A stretch of DNA of 46,934 nt from JANXXV01 sp038230275 (lineage in GTDB: Bacteria; Acidobacteriota; Terriglobia; Bryobacterales; Bryobacteraceae): positions 1 through 46,934 of the forward strand of contig JBBRNO010000040.1 in assembly GCA_038230275.1 (NCBI GenBank). The letters are read 5' to 3'. Positions within the stretch are counted from its first letter, which is position 1; every line of letters begins with the position of its first letter. The position numbers and the translations under genes were made by a program. The notes under the pieces are model-generated. The model made no database searches. It worked only from the letters and a program-made list of their open reading frames with translations, and was not told the DNA's origin. Shown one piece after another: positions 25,564-34,088 of this stretch.

Positions 25564-26771
25564 TCCTTTGCGCCCCGGCGGCGCAGCAACCCAGCTGTCT
25601 CCTTTTGTTCATTTACCAGCGCGGCGCGCAGCGGTGTCTGGCCCGCCTTATTCTTGAGATTCAATTCCGCTCCGTGATCCATAAGGACTGTGAGAACTTC
25701 GGTTCGTCCCCAGGAAGCTGCATGGTGCAATGGTGTTGCTCCCGTCTCCACATCAATCGCGTTCACATCGGCGCCGCGTTCCAGTAGCAGCGTCACCACG
25801 GGCTGGCTGCCCGCCAGCGCCGCGTCATGCAAAGCCGTTCCGCCCGCGGCATTTCTGGAATTTACCTTCGCTCCGCCGGCAAGCAACGCGGCCACAATAT
25901 CGCGATAGCCCTTCAGCGCGGCGTCGTGCAGCAGGGTGGATCCGTTCGGGGTTACGGCGTTTGCGCCGGCGCCTTTTTCCAGAAGCAGGGTTACCATATC
26001 GGTCTGGCCGCGCATCACGGCATCCAGCAACTGCCGCAGGACCGGCGCCTGGCCGGTAGCCAGCTTCGATTTTTCCAGCAACAGGCTGACGACGGGTCCA
26101 TGGCGGTAGCGAAGGGCTTCGTCCAAAGCAGTGGAGCCGTTGTTATCGCGTGCAGTCACATCAGCGCCGTGGGCAATTAGCAGGGCGGCAATTTCACAAT
26201 GTCCTTTCACGGCGGATTCGTGCAGCGGAGTGACGCCGGTGTTCGGATTGTGGACGTTTGCTTCCGCGCCATGTTTTAAAAGAATAGACGCAACTTCGAG
26301 TTGACCTTTCCACGCCGCTTCATCCAGCGGAGTGGAACCGGACGAATCACGGGCATTCACGTCGGCGCCCTTGGCGATTAGTAGCCGCACCACCTCTCCG
26401 TATCCGCGATTGGCGGCAAGGTGAAGCGCGGCAGGGCCCACTCTGGAGCCGCGCAGCAGGAACATCTCCACCACGTCCCGATGATTGGTGATCACCGCGT
26501 AATCCAGCGGAGTGGAGCCGGATTCCAAGTGCCGCGCATTGGGGTCTGCGCCTTTGTCCAGCAAGTACTGAACGATGGCGAGATCCCCGGCCCACGCTGC
26601 ATCATGGAGAGGCGTGCCGCCGAGGGAATCGCGCTCAGCAACGGACGCTCCAGCGGCCAGCAGGGCTTTCACGCGCTCCAGATCACCTGCACGGGCGGCC
26701 ACGTTGAGCTCACCCGGAAATGCGGGGCACACGAAAGCTGCGAGTAACAAGCACATTAGCGCGGCGCGCAT
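25560..26771 (-). CDS. Exported ankyrin-repeat protein
   Basis: The 403-residue protein begins with a signal peptide (ALMCLLLAAFVCPAFPGE) and then consists almost entirely of about twelve ankyrin repeats of 33 residues, with the usual GSTPLDEAAWKGQLEVASILL and KHGAEANVHN-like pattern. Repeats 7 and 8 deviate and are joined by a longer linker. Ankyrin repeats bind other proteins, so an extracytoplasmic partner is likely. The stop overlaps the start of the histidine kinase gene by 4 nt (ATGA), so the two form an operon with the response regulator. Whether the ankyrin protein senses a signal for that pathway cannot be seen. Confidence 0.9.
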   Translation of the reverse strand: MRAALMCLLLAAFVCPAFPGELNVAARAGDLERVKALLAAGASVAERDSLGGTPLHDAAWAGDLAIVQYLLDKGADPNARHLESGSTPLDYAVITNHRDVVEMFLLRGSRVGPAALHLAANRGYGEVVRLLIAKGADVNARDSSGSTPLDEAAWKGQLEVASILLKHGAEANVHNPNTGVTPLHESAVKGHCEIAALLIAHGADVTARDNNGSTALDEALRYRHGPVVSLLLEKSKLATGQAPVLRQLLDAVMRGQTDMVTLLLEKGAGANAVTPNGSTLLHDAALKGYRDIVAALLAGGAKVNSRNAAGGTALHDAALAGSQPVVTLLLERGADVNAIDVETGATPLHHAASWGRTEVLTVLMDHGAELNLKNKAGQTPLRAALVNEQKETAGLLRRRGAKE

Positions 26772-26839
26772 GCCCCTAGCGTATCAACTCTCTGGATCGG
26801 CGCGCTTCCGGAAGTTTCCTACGGCGAACTGGACATCCG

Positions 26840-27643
26840 CTATTTGGATAGATGAATGAGCGGGAAATCAATCGAGAAACCGAGCTGCGCTCCGGCCAGC
26901 GGGCTTCCCACATACCGGCCGCCGAGCGCTGCGAAGGTGAGGAGGTAGCCTTTTCGGAGTTCGTAGCTTCCTCCGCCCAGGAATTGCAATTGGCTCCGGC
27001 CGAGATCGAAGTTGCGGGAGATGGCGCCGTAACATTCGACGCCCAGGCTCAGGCGCTCGTTGAACTGTTTGACTACCGAGGTACCGCCCGTATAAACGCG
27101 CCCGCGCGTCTGCAATCCCAACAGGCCGGTGCTGTTGTTGCCGGCGAAAATGATTCCCAAGTTGGCTGTGATCTTCGTGCGGCTGGAGATACTCTTCTGG
27201 GCCATCATGTTTAACGCGTAGTCCACCAGTCCGGAGCCTAATTGTTTATTGGAATCGCCAGTCGGAAATTCGAAGTACATACTCGCGCCCAGCGCCGGCA
27301 TTCGCGAAGCTGGACTCTCCTTATGGAAATTCCATTTCACACCGAGATCGGCATCTCCAACACCATTCAATTTGCTGGGGAGTGCAAGCTTAGATCGGAA
27401 AATCGAGATATACGGACTATCGAAATCGAGCTCGACTGAGTCCGTCACACCGAAATTCAACTTCATGTTTGTGGTGTTTTGCCGGAGACTCGGGTATAGG
27501 TCGCGCTGTAGCGCGTCGAACTCATTGAAAAGCTCGAAGTGAAACTGACCTTTCGGTGAAGTGCTTGTGTCGTCTGTATAGAACGGAGACTGCGCGGCCA
27601 GCGGCCAGGCGATCAATAGAACGGCTGACGCCGGGCGCATCAT
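26840..27643 (-). CDS. Outer membrane beta-barrel protein (transporter-like)
   Basis: The 267-residue protein has a short signal peptide (SAVLLIAWPLAAQS) and alternating amphipathic strands with aromatic girdle residues (QFHFELFNEFDAL, MKLNFGVTDSVELDF, YFEFPTGDSNKQLGSGLVD). This resembles the MetA-pathway/phenol degradation-type outer membrane proteins, for which a channel role is assumed. It ends in LSK rather than the usual terminal aromatic residue. Its start is directly adjacent to the stop of the redoxin gene upstream, so they are cotranscribed. Substrate and role are unknown. Confidence 0.7.
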   Translation of the reverse strand: MMRPASAVLLIAWPLAAQSPFYTDDTSTSPKGQFHFELFNEFDALQRDLYPSLRQNTTNMKLNFGVTDSVELDFDSPYISIFRSKLALPSKLNGVGDADLGVKWNFHKESPASRMPALGASMYFEFPTGDSNKQLGSGLVDYALNMMAQKSISSRTKITANLGIIFAGNNSTGLLGLQTRGRVYTGGTSVVKQFNERLSLGVECYGAISRNFDLGRSQLQFLGGGSYELRKGYLLTFAALGGRYVGSPLAGAQLGFSIDFPLIHLSK

Positions 27644-28162
27644 TTATTTGGCCTTGGATTTGGGTGGGGATTGCAACAACTGCTCCACCTGCACAATCAG
27701 AGCCTTGCTTTCCATTTCCGCCGGATTGCCGTCAGCGCCTGCCTGCAGGCGGATCATGCCTTCGCGATCCACCAGGAACAACTGCGGAAAGCGAACGACA
27801 GGATTATCAGGGAGAATTTTCACGTAGGAAGCGGTTACCTGGCCGCAATCGAACAGGATTGCCGACGTGATGTTATGTGCGCCAATGTAACGGGCCACGG
27901 TAGTCTGGTTTTCCGGAGGGTTGACGATGCTAACAACCGCAACCCTATCTCCGAATTTCGCCTTCACTTCTTCCAGGGCTTTGGAAAGTTGCATGCACGC
28001 GGGGCAACTGGTCTGGATGAAATCGACGAAGACCACTTGACCGCGATAGTCCATCAAATCGTGCTGCTGCAGTTTGATATCCGGTAGGGAAAAGCCTGGA
28101 GCGCGCCGAGGGGTTTGGGCGTGCATCAGGCAGGCAGCAAAGAGTAGTAACAGCCACTTCAT
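27644..28162 (-). CDS. Exported TlpA/AhpC-like thioredoxin-fold protein
   Basis: The 172-residue protein has a signal peptide (LLLLFAACLMHAQ) and a redoxin-type thioredoxin fold. GFSLPDIKLQQHDL leads into the active site FIQTSCPACMQLSKAL, with the CPAC redox motif near residues 54-57. The cis-proline strand is VVRFPQLFLVDREG. This fits a periplasmic disulfide reductase or SCO/TlpA-like protein. The ATG overlaps the mtnA stop as ATGA, and the next gene begins right after its stop. Pairing with an outer membrane protein suggests service to the envelope, but no cytochrome maturation genes are nearby. Confidence 0.85.
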   Translation of the reverse strand: MKWLLLLFAACLMHAQTPRRAPGFSLPDIKLQQHDLMDYRGQVVFVDFIQTSCPACMQLSKALEEVKAKFGDRVAVVSIVNPPENQTTVARYIGAHNITSAILFDCGQVTASYVKILPDNPVVRFPQLFLVDREGMIRLQAGADGNPAEMESKALIVQVEQLLQSPPKSKAK

Positions 28163-29199
28163 AAAGACTCCTTCTGATTCGCCAGTGCCCTTAGCGATTC
28201 GCTGTAAGGCGCGCGCGCGACGCCTCGTTCGGTTATGATTCCCGCGACGTAACGGTTCGGCGTGACGTCGAACGCCGGATTCTGCACGGCGATTCCCTCC
28301 GGTGCCACAGGCACTCCGAATATGTGAGTTACCTCATGCGCCGCGCGCTGTTCGATGGGGATTTCCTCTCCCGAGGCGAGCGTAAGATCCAGGGTAGAGA
28401 TGGGTGCGGCCACATAGAACGGAACGTTATTCTCCTTGGCCAGGACCGCCACGGAGTAGGTGCCGATTTTGTTCGCGACGTCACCGTTGGAGGCGATGCG
28501 GTCCGCTCCTACGACAACGCAACCGATTCGCCCGGATTTCAAAAAGTGCCCAGCCATATTATCGGTAATCAGCGTGGCTGGGATACCATCCTGATCCAGC
28601 TCCCAGACGGTGAGCCGCGAGCCCTGCAGAAACGGGCGTGTCTCATCGGCGAAGACATCGATCTTTTTTCCGGCGCTGATAGCGGCTCGGATCACACCCA
28701 GGGCGGTGCCGTATCCGGCAGTTGCCAGCGCCCCGGCATTGCAATGAGTAAGTACGGTTTTGCCATCCGGCACCAGGTCCGCGCCGTGGCGGCCGATGGC
28801 TTCGCAAATAGCGATGTCGTCGACGCGAATTTGCTTGGCTTCGCGGATGAGCCGGGCGCGGATAACCTCAATGGGTTCCGCTTCGATTTCCGCGTACAGC
28901 TTCTTCATGCGGTCGATGGCCCAGAAGAGATTCACCGCCGTGGGGCGAGTTGCGGCCAGCGTTTCACAGATGATGGGGAACTGGATGGCCAGGTCAGCCG
29001 AAGCCGTTCCTTGCACGCCTATGGCGACGCCCATGGCGGCCGCCACTCCAATGGCGGGTGCGCCGCGAATCACCATGGAACGAATGGCCTCGGCCACCTG
29101 GACATAATCCGTACAAGTGACAAAGATTTGCTCGCGTGGAAGCCGTGTCTGGTCGATCATAACCACGCCGGCATCCGTCCACTGAATGGTTTCTACCAT
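28159..29199 (-). CDS. mtnA: S-methyl-5-thioribose-1-phosphate isomerase
   Basis: MtnA converts methylthioribose-1-phosphate to methylthioribulose-1-phosphate in the methionine salvage pathway. The 346-residue product has the normal length. Diagnostic blocks are MVIRGAPAIGVAAAMG near residue 42, the catalytic Cys153 in THCNAGALATAGYGTALG, and Asp233 in VVGADRIASNGDVANKIGT. No other methionine salvage gene lies in the window, so mtnA sits apart from its pathway here. It is flanked by a redoxin gene (4-nt overlap) and a CPBP protease gene (3-nt gap). Confidence 0.95.
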   Translation of the reverse strand: MVETIQWTDAGVVMIDQTRLPREQIFVTCTDYVQVAEAIRSMVIRGAPAIGVAAAMGVAIGVQGTASADLAIQFPIICETLAATRPTAVNLFWAIDRMKKLYAEIEAEPIEVIRARLIREAKQIRVDDIAICEAIGRHGADLVPDGKTVLTHCNAGALATAGYGTALGVIRAAISAGKKIDVFADETRPFLQGSRLTVWELDQDGIPATLITDNMAGHFLKSGRIGCVVVGADRIASNGDVANKIGTYSVAVLAKENNVPFYVAAPISTLDLTLASGEEIPIEQRAAHEVTHIFGVPVAPEGIAVQNPAFDVTPNRYVAGIITERGVARAPYSESLRALANQKESL

Positions 29200-29202
29200 C
29201 GT

Positions 29203-29940
29203 CTAAAAATACTCCCCCTTCGAAAATATAAAGCCCGCCATGAATGTGGCGTTGTAACCGGCATGCATCACGGCCGGAATTCCAGTGGAGCCGGTCTTAT
29301 AGCGAGCCCAACCGAACGTACAGCCCACGCCGCTAAGCAACACCAAATGCTGCCAGGACCAGTGATACTGCGGTCCGTGCAGCAGTGCGAATGGAACCGC
29401 CGTCAATATTATGCCAGCCGCCGCACCCAGGCTCCGAACCAACACCGGCAGCAGGAAGCCGCGAAAGGCAAGCTCCTCGCAGAATGGCCCCAGGGTGGTG
29501 GCGAAGAACGTAACCGCGATGATCGAGGTCCGGTCTTTCATCAGGTCCAGCAGCGTGGAATCGGTCTGCGGTGTGCGCAACAGGAAGCCAATCACAGCCA
29601 CCACGATGGCCAGACCCAGGCCGAGAGAGAGAGAAGGAAGAACAACTCCCGCGTCCAAATTCCATTTCATAGACGGCCAGAGCGGCCTGCCGTAGCGCGT
29701 GCGAAACAAAACCACCAGGCATCCGAACCAGAAGGCATATCCCAGAAATTGGCCTGCTAGAAGTTCCAGCGCCTTGCCGGAACGAAGCGCGGGGGCCGCT
29801 GCCAGAATGCCTTTGACCACACCGATGCCGAGAAGGAAACAGGGCAGCGCCAGACAGATGAAAACGGCGACATCCTGATAATCCCAGAAGGGCAGCTCGG
29901 CCTGTTCCGCCGTCTGTTCCGCGGGGTTCACGAATCGCAC
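29203..29940 (-). CDS. CPBP-family intramembrane metalloprotease
   Basis: The 245-residue protein is a polytopic membrane protein of the CPBP/Abi (Rce1-like) family. The motifs are complete: Glu155-Glu156 and Arg160 in CEELAFRG, His188 in FALLHG, and His226 to Asn230 in MHAGYN. At least six hydrophobic segments are visible. Family members cleave membrane peptides or, in some cases, confer immunity or chaperone functions. Its start lies within the last 13 nt of the upstream gene, so translation is coupled. The substrate is unknown. Confidence 0.85.
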   Translation of the reverse strand: MRFVNPAEQTAEQAELPFWDYQDVAVFICLALPCFLLGIGVVKGILAAAPALRSGKALELLAGQFLGYAFWFGCLVVLFRTRYGRPLWPSMKWNLDAGVVLPSLSLGLGLAIVVAVIGFLLRTPQTDSTLLDLMKDRTSIIAVTFFATTLGPFCEELAFRGFLLPVLVRSLGAAAGIILTAVPFALLHGPQYHWSWQHLVLLSGVGCTFGWARYKTGSTGIPAVMHAGYNATFMAGFIFSKGEYF

Positions 29941-30887
29941 TCAATCAAAGCAGCAGCCAGCAGCGGAATCATGATTTCGTGATGCCCGGTGATGCTGTAG
30001 CCCTTGCCGCCGGCCCCGGTGTGCGGACGCTCAACTACATTGGCGCGCGGCCGGTAGTGCTGTAGAAAATCGAAATTCACGGTAGTGAAATTTGCCAGTG
30101 GATTGCCCAGATTACGCACCACCGAAACGGCTTTCAGAAACACTTCAGGCAACACGACGGCCGAACCCACATTGATGTACACTCCGCCCGAATCCATCTC
30201 CTTCACCAGAGAACAGAAGAGGCGGAAATCCCGCAGGCTGCCTTCGCCAAGGGACGCTCCATCGGCGCGTGGATGAGTATGCGGAGTGTCCGTACCGATG
30301 GCGATATGCACGGTGACGGGCACCAGCGCCTTATAGGCCTCGTGCAGAAGGCTTTGGCGCACGAAAGCTGCTTTGCCGATGCGTTCCAGGCGCCGGCCGA
30401 CAGCCTCTCCTACGCCCAGCAGATGGCGATTGCCTTCCGTTACGGCAACGTTGAATTCCCGCCCGGTTTCTTCCGCGGAACCAAAACTGCCGTCGGGTAG
30501 CACAGCTTCCACATCTTCACTGGTCTGCCCGGCGATGGCGATTTCGAAATCGTGGATTGCGGCTGCTCCGTTCATGGCGAAAGCGGTGGCGAAGCCGCGC
30601 TCCATCAGATCAATGAGAACGGGCGCGAGACCGCATTTAATGACATGACCGCCGATGCCCCAGATAACGGGTTTTCCGGCGGCTTTGGCGCTGAGGATGG
30701 CCTCGGCTACGGATCGAAACGAATCGGCGGCCAGCAAGCGCGGCAATGAGTCCACAAACTGGATCACACTGTCACCCTTGGTATACGGGCGCGCAAAATG
30801 ATCGACGCGCACCTTGCCGCCTCTCGCCTGAATGGGCACAGTCTTCAGCCCGGATACGTCGAGCGGCCTTGTCTTGTATTTGCTCAT
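29928..30887 (-). CDS. Conserved cytosolic protein, possibly deoxyhypusine synthase-like
   Basis: The 319-residue protein has no signal peptide or membrane helix. Conserved-looking blocks are VIWGIGGHVIKCGLAPVLI near residue 75, AFAMNGAAAIHDFEIAIAG near 101 and TVNFDFLQHYRPRANVVERP near 265. The first block and the Rossmann-like spacing recall the NAD-binding deoxyhypusine synthase superfamily (GG-x-x-x-D-x-IK in true enzymes), but the active-site lysine region could not be matched, and bacteria generally lack the eIF5A substrate. I treat the relation as tentative. The ATG overlaps the uvrA stop by 4 nt, placing it in one long operon. Confidence 0.5.
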   Translation of the reverse strand: MSKYKTRPLDVSGLKTVPIQARGGKVRVDHFARPYTKGDSVIQFVDSLPRLLAADSFRSVAEAILSAKAAGKPVIWGIGGHVIKCGLAPVLIDLMERGFATAFAMNGAAAIHDFEIAIAGQTSEDVEAVLPDGSFGSAEETGREFNVAVTEGNRHLLGVGEAVGRRLERIGKAAFVRQSLLHEAYKALVPVTVHIAIGTDTPHTHPRADGASLGEGSLRDFRLFCSLVKEMDSGGVYINVGSAVVLPEVFLKAVSVVRNLGNPLANFTTVNFDFLQHYRPRANVVERPHTGAGGKGYSITGHHEIMIPLLAAALIECDS

Positions 30888-33649
30888 GCCACTTTTCCGC
30901 TGCGCATTATTTTCGCCAGAGCCTGCGCCGTGTAACTTCGTTTATTCCGGATGACCTGCTCCGGCGTTCCACACACCACCAATTGCCCGCCCTTTTCGCC
31001 GCCCTCCGGACCCAAATCGATAATCCAGTCGGCGGTTTTCATCACATCCAAGTGATGCTCAATGACAATTACGGTATTGCCTAGTTCGACCAGTTGATTA
31101 AGCACATCCAGCAGCTTTCGAACATCATCGAAGTGCAATCCGGTGGTAGGTTCGTCCAGAATGTAGACGGTGCGTCCGGTTTGCCGTTTGCTTAGTTCCC
31201 GGGCGAGCTTGATACGCTGGGCTTCGCCGCCGGAAAGCGTGGTGGAAGACTGGCCCAGATGGAGATAGCCCAGCCCCACGTCATTCAGCGTTTTGATTTT
31301 CGCGTAGATCAGCGGGATGTTTTCAATCAATGGCAGCGCCTCTTCCACGGTGGTTCCCAGCAGATCCGCAATGGAGTGATTCTTGTATTTCACCTGAAGC
31401 GTTTCCTGGTTGTAGCGCTTGCCGCGGCACACGTCACAGGTGACGTACACATCGGGCAGGAAATTCATCTCGATACGTTTCAAACCGTCGCCCTGGCAAG
31501 CTTCACAGCGGCCGCCCTTCACATTGAAGCTGAAGCGGCCGGCCTTGTAACCGCGTTCGCGTGATTCGGGCAGCATCGCGTAGAGATCGCGGATCGGCGT
31601 AAAAACGCCGGTGTAGGTGGCAGGGTTAGATCGTGGCGTGCGGCCGATGGGGGCCTGGTCGATCTCCACCACTTTATCGATATGTTGCAAGCCGGTGATG
31701 GATCCGTGCAGGCCCGGCATGGCGCGGGAATCGTAGACATGCTTGGCGAGGGCGCGGTAAAGAATGTCGTTCACCAGCGTGGATTTGCCGCTTCCCGAAA
31801 CACCGGTCACTACGATGAGAGTGCCCAGCGGAAACTCCACATCAATGTCCTTCAAGTTGTGCTCGGTGGCGCCCTTCACGGTAAGCTTCTTGCCGCTTCC
31901 CACACGGCGCTTGCCCGGCCGTTCGATGGAGAGCTTTCCCGAGAGATATTGCCCGGTGAGCGATTCGGAGCAACGCTCGATGTCCGCTGGAGTGCCGGAT
32001 GCGATGAGCGCACCGCCAAGCCGTCCGGCGCCGGGGCCCAGATCAATCACATGATCGGCCCGCAGAATGGTCTCGGCATCGTGCTCCACCACCAAAACGG
32101 TGTTGCCTAAGTCGCGCAGCGCCGCCAGCGTTGCCAGCAACTTCTCGTTATCGCGCGGGTGAAGTCCGATGGAGGGTTCATCCAGCACATAGAGCACTCC
32201 GCGGAGCTTGGAACCGATCTGCGTCGCCAGCCGAATCCGTTGCGCTTCGCCGCCTGAAAGTGTAGCCGAACCGCGCTCCAGGCTTAAATAGTCCAGTCCG
32301 ACTGCGGTGAGATATTCCATGCGGTGCCGGATCTCTTCGACAATCCGCGCCGCAATCTTCTGTTCCCGTTCGTTCAACTTCCACTCGGCGACCGTGGGCA
32401 ATGCACGCGCGATCGGCATGGAGGTGATGTCTGCAATGGTTGAGCCTTTCACGCCCACCGCCAGACTGCTGGGACGCAGCCGCTTTCCCAGGCATGCGGT
32501 GCATTGCGAAGGCGTCATATATTCCATAAGCCAATCGCGATAGCCTTCGCTCGCTTCGGCGAACGTGACATCCAGGATTTTGAGGATGCCGGGAAAACCG
32601 GGCCCGCCATTGATCAGCAGCGCCTGCGTCTTCTTCGGCAGTTGCTCAAAGGGCAGAGTCAAATCAAGCAGCTGCCGCGCCGCCGCTTGCCCCAGCTTGT
32701 CAAGCATGGCGGTGGAGCTACCGCCGGGTCCAATTGCGCCCTCCAGCAATGGCTTCGATGGGTCGACTATGACCTTCAGTGGATCGAAATTCCATTTACT
32801 GCCAAGCCCCGCGCAGACCTCGCACGCACCGTACGGGCTGTTGAAGGAAAACGATCGCGGCTCCAGCGCCTGCACGCTTTTGCCGCATTGTGGACAAGCG
32901 TTCTTCTGGGAATAGAGTTTCTCTTCGCCATTCACTACCGCCACGATCACCAGTCCATCGGCCAGTTTCGCGGCGGTGGCGATCGAGGCCTCCAGGCGCT
33001 TCTCGATACCCGGCTTGAGCAGCAGACGGTCCACTACCACTTCGATGTCGTGATTCTTGCGCCGGTCCAGCGGCGGAATGTCTTCATCCAGGGCGAAGAG
33101 AATCCCGTCAATGCGCGCGCGGACAAAACCCTGGCGGACCAGCTTTTCGAAGTCCTTCTTGAATTCGCCCTTGCGCCCGCGCACAATGGGCGCCAGGATC
33201 ATGATGCGCTCGTCCTGTTTGAGGGCCAGCACCTGTTGCAGAATCTGCTCCGTGGATTGGCGCTGAATCTCATGGCCGCAATCGGGGCAGCGCTGAATCC
33301 CAATGGAGGCGTAGAGCAGGCGCAGATAGTCGTAGATCTCCGTGATGGTGCCGACGGTGGAACGCGGACTGCGGCTAGTGGTTTTTTGCTCGATGGAGAT
33401 GGCCGGGCTGAGGCCATCGATGGAATCGACTTCCGGCCGCTCCATCTGGTCTAGAAACTGCCTCGCGTACGGCGAAAGGGTCTCTACGTAGCGGCGCTGA
33501 CCTTCGGCATAAATCGTATCGAAGGCAAGCGAGGATTTGCCCGAGCCGCTGAGTCCGGTGATGACGGTGAAGGTGTTGCGCGGGATCTCAACATCTATGT
33601 TCTTGAGATTGTGTTGCCGCGCCCCATGCACGGTGATGCTTTTGAGCAT
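30884..33649 (-). CDS. uvrA: UvrA, excinuclease ABC subunit A
   Basis: UvrA recognises bulky DNA lesions and loads UvrB in nucleotide excision repair. The 921-residue product has the two ABC ATPase halves. The first Walker A is GLSGSGKSSLAF near residue 33 and the second GVSGSGKSTLV near residue 620. ABC signatures ATLSGGEAQRIRLA and TTLSGGEAQRIKLA are both present. Zinc-binding CxxC pairs are seen in CPQCGK with CEVCAG and in CEACQG with CDVCRG, plus an additional pair in CPDCGH. A poor SD region precedes the ATG. It heads a minus-strand run with the following gene overlapping by 4 nt. Confidence 0.97.
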   Translation of the reverse strand: MLKSITVHGARQHNLKNIDVEIPRNTFTVITGLSGSGKSSLAFDTIYAEGQRRYVETLSPYARQFLDQMERPEVDSIDGLSPAISIEQKTTSRSPRSTVGTITEIYDYLRLLYASIGIQRCPDCGHEIQRQSTEQILQQVLALKQDERIMILAPIVRGRKGEFKKDFEKLVRQGFVRARIDGILFALDEDIPPLDRRKNHDIEVVVDRLLLKPGIEKRLEASIATAAKLADGLVIVAVVNGEEKLYSQKNACPQCGKSVQALEPRSFSFNSPYGACEVCAGLGSKWNFDPLKVIVDPSKPLLEGAIGPGGSSTAMLDKLGQAAARQLLDLTLPFEQLPKKTQALLINGGPGFPGILKILDVTFAEASEGYRDWLMEYMTPSQCTACLGKRLRPSSLAVGVKGSTIADITSMPIARALPTVAEWKLNEREQKIAARIVEEIRHRMEYLTAVGLDYLSLERGSATLSGGEAQRIRLATQIGSKLRGVLYVLDEPSIGLHPRDNEKLLATLAALRDLGNTVLVVEHDAETILRADHVIDLGPGAGRLGGALIASGTPADIERCSESLTGQYLSGKLSIERPGKRRVGSGKKLTVKGATEHNLKDIDVEFPLGTLIVVTGVSGSGKSTLVNDILYRALAKHVYDSRAMPGLHGSITGLQHIDKVVEIDQAPIGRTPRSNPATYTGVFTPIRDLYAMLPESRERGYKAGRFSFNVKGGRCEACQGDGLKRIEMNFLPDVYVTCDVCRGKRYNQETLQVKYKNHSIADLLGTTVEEALPLIENIPLIYAKIKTLNDVGLGYLHLGQSSTTLSGGEAQRIKLARELSKRQTGRTVYILDEPTTGLHFDDVRKLLDVLNQLVELGNTVIVIEHHLDVMKTADWIIDLGPEGGEKGGQLVVCGTPEQVIRNKRSYTAQALAKIMRSGKVA

Positions 33650-33743
33650 TAGGAGGAATCTTCATTTTCGCAGATCTTTTTACCAAGTAGCTGAATCGCC
33701 CTGCTTCCGTGCGATACTCGCTCCTGAATAGGACTTCGCGGCC

Positions 33744-34088
33744 ATGAATGGAGACGACTTTCGCCGGATTGCCCTCAGCCTGGAAGGCGCGGAAGAGAAG
33801 TCCCATATGGGATCGCCCGACTTCCGCGTGGGCGGCAGGATTTTCGCGACTCTGGCATCGCAGAGCCTGGGTTACGGAAACCTGATGCTGACCCCGGAGC
33901 AGCAGGCGGCGTTCGTGGAAGAACTTCCCGAAGTCTTCGTCCCCATTGCGGGCGGATGGGGGCGAATGGGCATGACCCACATCCGTCTGGCGAATGCGCC
34001 CGAAGATGTGTTGACCGGCGCGTTGCGCACCGCCTGGAGCTTGCGCGTGGCGAAAAATTCGAAGACTCGCGGCAAGAAATCCGCTTAG
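33744..34088 (+). CDS. MmcQ/YjbR-family protein
   Basis: The 114-residue protein is a typical MmcQ/YjbR family member, a small DNA-binding-like fold. FRRIALSLEGAEEKSHMGSPDFRVGGRIFATL covers the conserved start, split here between residues 6 and 37. ANLMLTPEQQAAF-like residues and the C-terminal WSLRVAKN follow. It is divergent from uvrA (94 nt apart), and its last 4 nt overlap the convergent beta-helix gene. Function of the family is not well established. Confidence 0.82.
   Translation: MNGDDFRRIALSLEGAEEKSHMGSPDFRVGGRIFATLASQSLGYGNLMLTPEQQAAFVEELPEVFVPIAGGWGRMGMTHIRLANAPEDVLTGALRTAWSLRVAKNSKTRGKKSA

Noticed and set aside
28324..29760. 478-codon plus-strand open frame
   Set aside because: Antisense to mtnA and the CPBP gene, both of which have intact catalytic motifs; composition is arginine and histidine rich, typical of shadows.
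32504..33454. 316-codon plus-strand open frame
   Set aside because: Antisense to the highly conserved uvrA; no homology.
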